A stretch of DNA of 64,000 bases from Cylicocyclus nassatus (taxonomy: Eukaryota; Nematoda; Chromadorea; Rhabditida; Strongylidae). The stretch's first letter is position 1; every line of letters begins with the position of its first letter. Positions 22,463 to 31,198 of the stretch are shown in pieces. The notes beneath the pieces are model-generated. The model saw only the letters and a list, made by a program, of their open reading frames with translations. It made no database searches and had not been told where the DNA came from. The stretch is taken from contig CATQJL010000112.1 in NCBI GenBank assembly GCA_958299035.1, positions 18,513,361-18,577,360 of the forward strand, written 5' to 3'. The position numbers and the translations under genes are program-made.

Positions 22463-22947
22463 CAACTAATCGACGATATGTGATTCCGTATTGGTTTTTT
22501 TCTCAAATTCAGTTCTAAGAATACGTCAAGTACAGTACTGATAATGACACAGCCATGTATTTCTTCAAATACCACGAAGACACTGTGTTCTTGCATTTTT
22601 TGAATAAATCTCAACCTTATTCTAGAGTTAGCACACTTTTGAGCTTTGAAGCTCGATATGGGAGACAGGATTTATGTCCGGCGTTCGCTCGGATCAAAAT
22701 TTTCGCCTCTGTTTCAACTCCTATCATTGAGGATGACCGTAATCGAATGTCCTATGATTTTTAACTTACGACGACTTTAGACCGTAATTTACAGATGCTT
22801 TCAACATTTTAAAATTCTATAGGCAATCGTACATCGTTAAGCTCAACAATGTCGTTTTCGTACAGCTCACGTCGGTTCTGACATTACTTTTGACTATCTC
22901 AGTCTCCTTTCGTTGCATCACCACCGGTGAATTCACTATTTATTGAA

Positions 22948-23277
22948 GGCAGCGTCCAGACAGATCTGGACATATGGGGCTTTTAGTGGGAAGTACTTTT
23001 GAGGCCCTAACTAAGGCACTGTCCAAGCGGCAGCTCAGGTAGTGCCCTAACGGCTGAGATATTCCCCTCGAAACTAGATCCCGCGACGTGTTTCGCATGG
23101 ATTCATGGCAAATTCGCGCCAGGATCCATGCGAAACACGTCGGGGGGTCTAGTTTCGAGGGGAATATCTCAACCATTAGAGCACTACCTGAGCTGCCGCT
23201 TGGGCAGTGCCTTAGTTAGGGCCCAAAAGTACTTTTCGTAAAAGCCCCATAAGTCCAGATCTGCCTGGACGCTGCCT
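22948..23277. mobile_element. AGGCAG/TTAA fold-back MITE, complete palindromic copy
   Basis: The element is palindromic over nearly its full 330 bp. The left end AGGCAGCGTCCAGACAGATC mirrors the right end CAGATCTGCCTGGACGCTGCCT, and the centre is a CATGGATTCATGGC...GGATCCATGCG loop. TTGA (left) and TTAA (right) flank it, consistent with a mutated TTAA duplication. Half-copies lie at 9146 and 10630. Confidence 0.85.
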
Positions 23278-23281
23278 TTAA

Positions 23282-23850
23282 CAACAGTGTAAAACCAAAG
23301 CGCGCTCAAAAAGCAAATATGACTAAATCACCGATTTCAGCTATAGTCGCTCTCTTCTCGTATCCACTTCTGCAAATGACATTACCAGAGCTGCTCCAGC
23401 GTAAGCTGATACAGGTCTTGTCTGTATTCGCTCTTATATCCATTCAAGATGGTGGCGTTTGCAGGAGGAATGCATGATGGACTGCCTTTCTCAACAGGTT
23501 TTTGGCAAGATATCAAACCTAGATTAATGCAAAAGAACCTTTTCATGTCTTTCGGCATCCTTGGTCAAAGCGACTTCTTGGTTGTGATGCACATAATTTC
23601 AAAAGGCATCGAGCGCTGATTGAATCTGTCTTCCTTATCTGCAGAGCATGAATACAACGAACAAAAAATTTGTTCTTCAATGAGAGGTTTTCAACAGTTA
23701 CCAGTGTTTCATGCTTACGCGAGACTTCTCTAGATAATGTTTTCCTAGCTACGCGTTCGAATTTTCTCCACAAAAACGCTCATAACTTCTTGTCCAAAGG
23801 CGCTGATAAAGAGGAAAGATTTGGAAACAGCGTCCAATGTCCATCAAGAA
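23282..23850. other. Stretch without a recognised gene
   Basis: Only short ORFs without splice support or recognisable domains are seen. Confidence 0.35.
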
Positions 23851-23852
23851 GC

Positions 23853-24053
23853 TAAAATCTCACAGATAAGTCCTCCCATCAGATAAGTCCGCTTCCTTTC
23901 TATTATAACTACCCTAACTCATAGATAAGTCCGGACTTATTTGCAGGCGGACTTATCTGATGGAAAAACTTATTTACAGGATTCTTAGCGGTGCGAGAGT
24001 GCGTTTTCATCAACTTTCCTTGTCAAAAAGCAGACTTATCTGTGATATTTTAG
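23853..24053. mobile_element. MITE rich in GATAAG motifs
   Basis: Ends are CTAAAATCTCACAGATAAGT and the inverse of CTAAAATATCACAGATAAGT (20 of 21 bases match over the 21-bp TIR). Within 201 bp there are five full AGATAAGTC or reverse-complement copies, plus partial GACTTATT copies. AGATAAG is the core bound by GATA-type zinc-finger factors. Non-coding; no target duplication found. Confidence 0.6.
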
Positions 24054-24251
24054 GGTATAAGTCCCTATAGAAAAGGCCACTTCGACTAATAATCTTTCTC
24101 CAGTTAGTCTTGGCCCTAAGTACATGCCGTTTGCACAATCTCACACGGGCAAGCAATTTAGTTGGGTATCTGGTTGAGAGTGGCGTTAGTCAGGCCCCTC
24201 GAAATTAAATTCTTTTTGGGACGTGGCTAATTTAATTTTTGAGAATTTAAG

Positions 24252-24642
24252 ACAAATTCGCGTTCTCCGTCCCCGAGGAGTTTGAAATAGAGCAGGAGAG
24301 CCGTCGATTTCTTAGTGCAAGGAATGAACTGCTGACAGTTGCGGAATTTAATCCGGATGTTTGGGAGTTCTACGATCATCACAAGCCCGAAACAAAGTAA
24401 ACGTTTTACCCGAACTTGGCTGCATTTCTAAGAGCGAAGAAGAAGAAGAATGAAAGCCTTCGGCGCGAACTCAGATATGGAGGGCAAGATTCTGGCCATA
24501 TAGACCTCGCCAGCAGCCCTTTCAAGCGAGAGAAGTGGCTTGGGCACCCGCTTCTCCCTGACCCCAAGCTTATTTTCAGCCAGCCCCATTTGTCATTCAA
24601 GCGATGCAACAACCAAACTTCACTAAATCCTTTGGATTGCAC
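24252..24642 (+). pseudogene. Decayed protein-coding stretch, family unknown
   Basis: One frame reads as protein for about 130 codons with a single in-frame TAA at 24400. Before it the product looks globular and acidic (VPEEFEIEQESRRFLSARNE ... PDVWEFYDHHKPETK); after it, basic (FLRAKKKKNESLRREL). Composition and the absence of other stops argue against chance. The TAA overlaps a possible GTAAAC donor, but no acceptor follows at a workable distance. I do not recognise the family; a transposase or a host pseudogene are both possible. Confidence 0.4.
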
Positions 24643-25245
24643 CTGAAACTAAGAATCCCAGAACTGATGCGATGGCCTTGGCCAATTTCGCAGCTTCTGC
24701 ACGTTTTGATTCAAAGAAATGTGAGTTCATGTGTGGCAACTCGGTGGGCTCATGGCACCTAGATGTTACCCGAGGCCTGATGCTCGCCCGATAATAAACG
24801 ACGTACCTAGCCTACTGCGCACTAAGGCGCGACTGAACAGAACATAATGTTAATTAAGTGGTTTATCCTTATGACACTAAACTACAATAAAAATAGATAA
24901 AAAAGAATACTACACTAAAGCAAAAACAAATTACTACTACTACAAAGTTAAACACGGGACAAAGGCCCGTCCCATGCTACCGATGCGCGTCTATGAACAA
25001 ACTCAAGAATACATGAGGCTCTCGAGGGTTCGCGCAACAAATCCACCGCGCAACGCCAAGGCCCTTAGACGACGGCACGTCCCCTCCAGCTCCTGTAGAT
25101 GATTTCCGGTTAGTACTAGGCGCGTTGATGCGCTAACAAAAAGAAATCCGTTTTCCAATCCAAGAACTTTCGGCTCAACTGCTCTTACAAAAAGAAGGAC
25201 AGGAGCATAGCGGCTGAAATAACTTCGAACGAGAAATGAAATCAA
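24643..25245. other. Non-coding stretch, possibly transcribed from the minus strand
   Basis: AT-rich, with runs of short trinucleotide repeats (TACTACTAC near 24935). A TATA-containing GC-rich segment at 25293-25301 (minus) would direct transcription into it. An 80-codon frame (25003-25245, minus) shows no known domain. Confidence 0.3.
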
Positions 25246-25292
25246 TCAATAAGAATGAAGACGAACAATGGCACCCAACTGAGGCGCCGCCG

Positions 25293-25301
25293 CCTTATAT
25301 A
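25293..25301 (-). promoter_or_regulatory. TATATAAGG in a CpG-rich context
   Basis: On the minus strand TATATAAGG follows about 150 bp of CpG-rich sequence and precedes a CTCAGTTG initiator-like site by about 12 nt. It could be a promoter, including that of a solo LTR, but no TG...CA ends or target duplication were identified. Confidence 0.35.
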
Positions 25302-25504
25302 GCCGCCTGGCTGGCAACGAGCCAATTAAGGAGAGGTCCGGAGGCGATCGCGGCAACACGCGTCTCGGCTGCCGAAACCGTCGCCGGATTGCGCGGTAAC
25401 CGATGCCCCCGGCCTCCGTACTTCGAGGAGCGCCTTGCATCGCGAGACGCGACATCATGCTCGGTTTTACAACTTCAAAAACAATTCCCGTCATTCTCTT
25501 GAGC

Positions 25505-26459
25505 CGTCCACAACTGCGCGACGAAGCCTTACAGACAAATTTAGATTGTACTTGTTATATTATTATTCAAGTCGTCATATAGTGAAAGCGCCCAATTCTG
25601 AGGGCATATCATCATGTCAGCAATCAGAATCAGTTTATGGAATGAAGAATTGAAACTATTTTCTTTCTCCGGCACCAACAAACAGCACCAAATATTCTGT
25701 ACTAACAACTTTGTGTTGCGAATGTTATCCAGTCATCCTCACTTAAGATTTTCATTCAATAATGACTGCTTTCCCGACCGAGCGACCTTTTTTTATCACT
25801 GCAGAGAATTGTGTGTGGTGAACAACTTCGAGTGTATAAGTATAATACATCAGGGCCGGTAGTAATCCACCCTACCTGGTGGCATCATGGATGCCGGCAA
25901 GTTGGCACACATCGCGGAAAGATGCCAACTCCGCCGACAGCTCGCGGAGTGATTATAGTTTTTAATAATCTTATGTAACCTTAGCACGCAATCATTTCGC
26001 ACATTAAACTTTTATGACGCAGACAGCCGCAAAACTGCTACCTCGCGCGCGATCGAACCTAAGTGCGTTAACTTCAAGTGCCACCACGTTGACCATTCGA
26101 CCATTCGGTCAAACATTTCCGTTTCGCCAGCAATAGGAGGAACGCATTGGTAGGTCGCCGCCTGTAAGAGGGATCGATACATTGCGTGAGAGACTTTGAC
26201 CTGAAGGAACAGCTGATTGATATGAGCGAGAGAGGAGCGAAATCGGTGCAAACGAGATTTATAAGGGGTTGCCAAAAAAGATGGTGTTCTTTATGATTCT
26301 AGGGCATTACTGGATTTTTTCTCTGTAAGAAAATCGTCGTTTTAAAAAAGAAAAACTCATACAATGAGAAAAATGACAGTTTTTTGATGAAAAGTAGAAT
26401 TTTTGATTTTTTCGCGTGACGTAAATTGTGTGATACCGCCGCAATTCGCAAACTCGCAG
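25505..26459. other. Stretch without a recognised gene
   Basis: No exon chain is supported. ATGCCGGCAAGTTGGCACAC near 25888 relates this stretch to the GCCGGC-rich cluster at 26.5 kb. Confidence 0.3.
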
Positions 26460-26660
26460 ACGCCGTCGGCAAAGGTGCCACCACTTCGACGTGGTAGGGG
26501 CACGTCGAGATGCCGGCAGCTCCCTCTCTCAAAAGAGCACGCTATTTCCCGTGCTCTCTGACCTGCCGGCAGCTGCCATCTCGCGGATTTCGACGAGTTG
26601 CCGGCAGGTTGCCGGCAACTGACATCGCGAAGTTGCCGGCAGCTCCTCCTGCGCTTCCAG
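26460..26660. repeat. Cluster of TGCCGGCA motifs
   Basis: At least five GCCGGC palindromes embedded in TGCCGGCAG/TTGCCGGCA contexts occur between about 26511 and 26642, plus a GAGCACG...CGTGCTC hairpin (about 26535-26560). The local GC content is much higher than the surroundings. Origin unknown. Confidence 0.55.
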
Positions 26661-27428
26661 ATATTTTTCTAAAGAAGAAATTCTGGAATCGCAGACTTTT
26701 ATGGAATTTTCTACAGAGTCGAGGCGGCATCTTCATCGAGAAAATTTTTTTGGAAAAAGGCCTGGGACGGCCTAAATTTGGGGTCTCACTTTCTGGCCAC
26801 CTCACGGAAAAGATGCCAGCGACCTGCCGACGAGACCTGCCGCCAGGTCGGGGGGATTACGGCCCAGGTTACTCCAAGTTTTTGTTACTTACGTCATAAC
26901 ATTTCCTGGCTCAATGGATGGCAAAAAGCTTGGTCCATTTTGGAAAAGAGGTTCTTTGCGTTCTAATAAGGCTCTTTATCATTTTAACGATATTGCTCTG
27001 AGAACGTAGTTTCACATCCGCCCAATCGATAACATACATTGAGTCTGATTTATAGCCATTTTGTTAAAATGTAAACGCAGTGTAATTCTCGAAAAGATTG
27101 GTTTTCTGCTATAAATGTCTAGCAATATGATGCTCACAGATAAGGTGAGTAAAATCAACACTCGCACAAGGTTAAGCATTTTTGTAAGAAAGTTCAGGGA
27201 AGTAAACATGTATTTTGTTGTTATTAAAAATATAACTCAAATTTTCGGAAAACGACGTTTTGGACAACTCATTTCTCTAAGCTTGATTGTTTGCATCATA
27301 AAAGATGGACAGCGTTCCTAGCGTAAATAGCGTTTTTTCGTTTGTAGCAACTTCTAAAATATTTTTGATCGATTATACAGCTTTCCAAAAATATGTATAA
27401 TTTTTGAATTGATAACTCTCTCCCTTAA

Positions 27429-27928
27429 NNNNNNNNNNNNNNNNNNNNNNNNNNNNNNNNNNNNNNNNNNNNNNNNNNNNNNNNNNNNNNNNNNNNNNNN
27501 NNNNNNNNNNNNNNNNNNNNNNNNNNNNNNNNNNNNNNNNNNNNNNNNNNNNNNNNNNNNNNNNNNNNNNNNNNNNNNNNNNNNNNNNNNNNNNNNNNNN
27601 NNNNNNNNNNNNNNNNNNNNNNNNNNNNNNNNNNNNNNNNNNNNNNNNNNNNNNNNNNNNNNNNNNNNNNNNNNNNNNNNNNNNNNNNNNNNNNNNNNNN
27701 NNNNNNNNNNNNNNNNNNNNNNNNNNNNNNNNNNNNNNNNNNNNNNNNNNNNNNNNNNNNNNNNNNNNNNNNNNNNNNNNNNNNNNNNNNNNNNNNNNNN
27801 NNNNNNNNNNNNNNNNNNNNNNNNNNNNNNNNNNNNNNNNNNNNNNNNNNNNNNNNNNNNNNNNNNNNNNNNNNNNNNNNNNNNNNNNNNNNNNNNNNNN
27901 NNNNNNNNNNNNNNNNNNNNNNNNNNNN
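27429..27928. other. Assembly gap (500 N)
   Basis: Exactly 500 N bases. The sequence to the right begins inside a Penelope-like pseudo-LTR, so further Penelope units may be missing here. Confidence 0.99.
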
Positions 27929-28116
27929 AGTCCATTCTATCCGCCAAGACCATCATTTCCGGTGCGGAACCCTAAATAGCGGTGTTCACAGGGTATGTTC
28001 ATCTTCTGGCATAGCAGTTTTTGCGGTAGGAATGTTGAACGAAGGTTGAGAACTAGCAGGAATGGAGATGGTACTTGATGGCCTCGTTTCTCGGGTAACA
28101 CTTTGAGCCATTTTCA

Positions 28117-28155
28117 GGCCTCTGAGGAAGACGAAAGGCGTCGAAACGTTAGGCC
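28117..28155 (+). ncRNA. Hammerhead-like ribozyme core in pseudo-LTR 1
   Basis: The layout fits a minimal type I hammerhead: stem I GGCCT/AGGCC, core CTGAGGA, stem II GACG-AAAGG-CGTC, then GAA, a self-complementary ACGT (short stem III) and T as the cleavage-site H. Penelope-like elements are known to carry such motifs in their pseudo-LTRs. An unpaired A precedes stem II. Activity is not shown; very short stem III forms may work as dimers, which tandem copies would provide. Confidence 0.6.
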
Positions 28156-28221
28156 GTGATTGGAAATAAAAGAACACCTAACAAACCTGTTTGGCACAGA
28201 AGTACTTCTACTATACGAATT

Positions 28222-30881
28222 ATGCCCAGGTTTAAAGAAAGCGAAACTTTTAAATTATTAGAAGACTTACCGCCGAATATGTTTCGCTTAACACGTGAAA
28301 CGCTGTCGCTACGACAAAAAGCGATAGCTACTCGCCAATCCTTAATATTCCTCCGACGTTGCCAGAAAACGAATGTGCTGCCTAATTTCATCAAGGATAA
28401 GAAATTAGGATATACCTGCGATCTCAGCGAAAATGATCCGAGGATTGTGAAGATTTATCAATCTATCCTGAAGATTATCATCAAAGAAAAACAGAGATCA
28501 TTGTATAGTACCTTGTTGAAATGTAGCACAAAAGAACAAGCTTGTAAACGTCTCATGCCTGGTGAACGTTGGAGGAGGATTGAGGATGGGTCAAAGCTAA
28601 TCTGTGATTCGATGCGGTCTAGAATCAAATCCAAACTCCGCGCAAAGTACGACCGACTTTTGACTGAACTCTGCAGAAATTGTTCATGTGACAGAAGTAG
28701 CAAACCCTGCTACCGCTCCAATGGACTTGCATCTGAGAATGAAGCAACAACTAGAGTCACGATAATTGGCAACACTCAACTATCTTCTAACATCACCGAG
28801 CTTCTAAGCCTTGGTCCTTCGTTCTCCCCTGCACAGAATATCAACGCTATGACTTGCCGCAAGATAGTAGGAAGTTTGCACAAGCTCAGAGACACTCTTA
28901 GACTGAAAGCCAAATACGGCAGTCCAACAGATGCAGCTCGCGATAATAACAGCTTACTACCGACCATTCCCTTCCCTCAATGTTTTACAAAGAACCATCA
29001 CCCGTCCCCGAGATAGAAATGAAGTTCCATCTCTTATGCTCTGGTGTTTTCGAAGTTTTGAATAGAGCAAAACATCAACATCAGAATAACCTTACACCCA
29101 AACAGTGGCAAGGTTTTAAAGAGATACGTGAGCTAATCTCGAACGGCACGGTGCGACTATCTGTAAGCGATAAGGGAGGCGAATTCGTAGTAATGCCTCA
29201 AGAACTGGATCGTCGAATAACAACAGCTCATCTAGCGGACACCACAACGTACAGAGTAGTTTCTGCGAAAGACTTCCGATCTCAGTGTAGAAAACTGAAT
29301 GACGCTTGGACCGTGATAGCAAAATCTGCCGGACTTGACGACAGATTCATAAAGAGGTTGAAACTCAGATGTCCAAGTTGTCCGGTGTTTTACAGCCTGA
29401 TTAAGACGCACAAGCTTTCTTTGCGGGACATGAGCTCAATGTCAGAGGATACTTACAAAATTAGACCTATTATTAGTTGTGTTGGCGGTCCCACCGATCG
29501 AATTTCGTGGTTCTTGAACAAGATAGTGAGCCAGTTGCTTCCCAAAGTTCCAGCACATTTATCCAACTCTCGTGAATTTATCGAAAAAGTCCGAAGCGCT
29601 CAGTTTGATCCGAGCACTGTAGTCGAGTCATTCGATGTGACTTCGCTCTACACTAATGTGCAGAATGAACAAGCCTTGCAAGCGCTATCGGAATTGTTGG
29701 ATAAACATGCAACCACCATCAATACTTTTGGGCTTGGCAAAAGGCGGACTATGACCCTTATAAGCGAATGTTTGAAGTGCAACATCTTTAGATGGTCTGG
29801 GACTTACTATGCCCAGATACGCGGATTAGCTATGGGTCAGAGGTTGGCGCCGGTTCTCGCCATTTGTTTTATGAGTAAGATCGAAGAACCAGTGCTAGCC
29901 CGCATGCCGCTAATGTACTGCCGGTATATCGATGACTGTTGTATATTTACATCAACACAGTCCGAAATGGACAAGTGTTTCGAAATTTTGAGCCAGCAGT
30001 CGCAGTACATAAAGCTCACACGAGAGACACCACACGACGGATGGCTGCCTTACCTCAACGCGCAAGTAAGATTATCCAATGGTATTGTTAGCATGAAATG
30101 GTACCGCAAAGAAAGCTCGAAGAACATCCTTTTGAATGTTAAATCAGCGCATCCTGCATCTATGAAAAGAGCGGTGATCAAGAATATGTTTAAAACGGCT
30201 ATGCAGATGTGCTCCGGAGAAAGAGAACGATGCGAGTCGCGAGATCTGGCCTCCAAGATTGCTTGCAGCAACGGTTACCATTCTTCGCCACATGATCAAC
30301 ATCAGGCGAATAGTAACAAAATCCGCGATAATAAGCTTCCACTGTGCCTTCCATTTATTTCCGATAACATCAGTGCGGCATTTCGAAAATGTATTTCACG
30401 TGCACAACTGCAAAATGATATTGTTTTAGTCGACATCCCAGGTGACAATATCAAGACGCAGTTAGTTCGAAACAGACTTTACGATCGATACTGTATAACT
30501 AATCGATGCGTAGTCTGTCCGCACGGCAAAATAGGTGATTGTGCACAAATGGGAGTGGTTTATCAGTTAGAATGTCTTAGCTGCAATGCCATCTACATCG
30601 GAGAAACCGGCAGAACACTTAGTACTCGCTTAAAAGAACATCTTGCAGATAAAAGGCGTAAAACATTGTTTTCACCTTTGGGCAAACATAGCCACGATTC
30701 GCATGGTGGAGCCGATTTCAATATCAAATGCCAAATCTTGGCACATGAGAAGGAAACCTCGGCGAGGAAGGCGTTAGAAGCATTCTGGATTTCTGCGAAG
30801 AATCCAGCAATGAACAATAAAAATGAGTGTTTGTCAATTACCACGGACTTCCTCCCCTTCATATCTCTATGCAGACTGTAG
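28222..30881 (+). pseudogene. Penelope-like RT/GIY-YIG protein, copy 1, frameshifted
   Basis: Identical by eye to the intact copies except for a one-base deletion at about 28981 (the C of CAATCGTTTT in the others). This splits the frame into an N-terminal part ending at 29016 and a C-terminal part carrying RT (YIDD) and GIY-YIG. As it stands it would give only the N-terminal region. Either a real mutation or a sequencing error; the other copies argue that the intact frame is ancestral. Confidence 0.9.
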
Positions 30882-31093
30882 ATCACTTATGTGCTTATAT
30901 GGTATAGTCCATTCTATCCGCCAAGACCATCATTTCCGGTGCGGAACCCTAAATAGCGGTGTTCACAGGGTATGTTCATCTTCTGGCATAGCAGTTTTTG
31001 CGGTAGGAATGTTGAACGAAGGTTGAGAACTAGCAGGAATGGAGATGGTACTTGATGGCCTCGTTTCTCGGGTAACACTTTGAGCCATTTTCA

Positions 31094-31132
31094 GGCCTCT
31101 GAGGAAGACGAAAGGCGTCGAAACGTTAGGCC
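31094..31132 (+). ncRNA. Hammerhead-like ribozyme core in pseudo-LTR 2
   Basis: Same sequence and predicted fold as at 28117-28155, lying at the junction between copies 1 and 2, about 67 nt before the probable ORF start. Confidence 0.6.
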
Positions 31133-31198
31133 GTGATTGGAAATAAAAGAACACCTAACAAACCTGTTTGGCACAGAAGTACTTCTACTATACGAATT

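Larger units (their letters stand above)
27929..30905 (+). mobile_element. Penelope-like element, tandem copy 1
   Basis: First visible unit of a head-to-tail array. It starts inside the pseudo-LTR at the gap edge and runs to the next unit boundary (AGTCCATTCTATCCGCC). It is 2977 bp long against 2978 bp in the others because of one missing base in the ORF. Confidence 0.95.

Noticed and set aside
27115..27145. Short frame MSSNMMLTDK ending at a GTGAGT donor as the first exon of the YccV-like gene
   Set aside because: Phase fits, but the exon is tiny, has no homology and is separated by a gap of unknown content.
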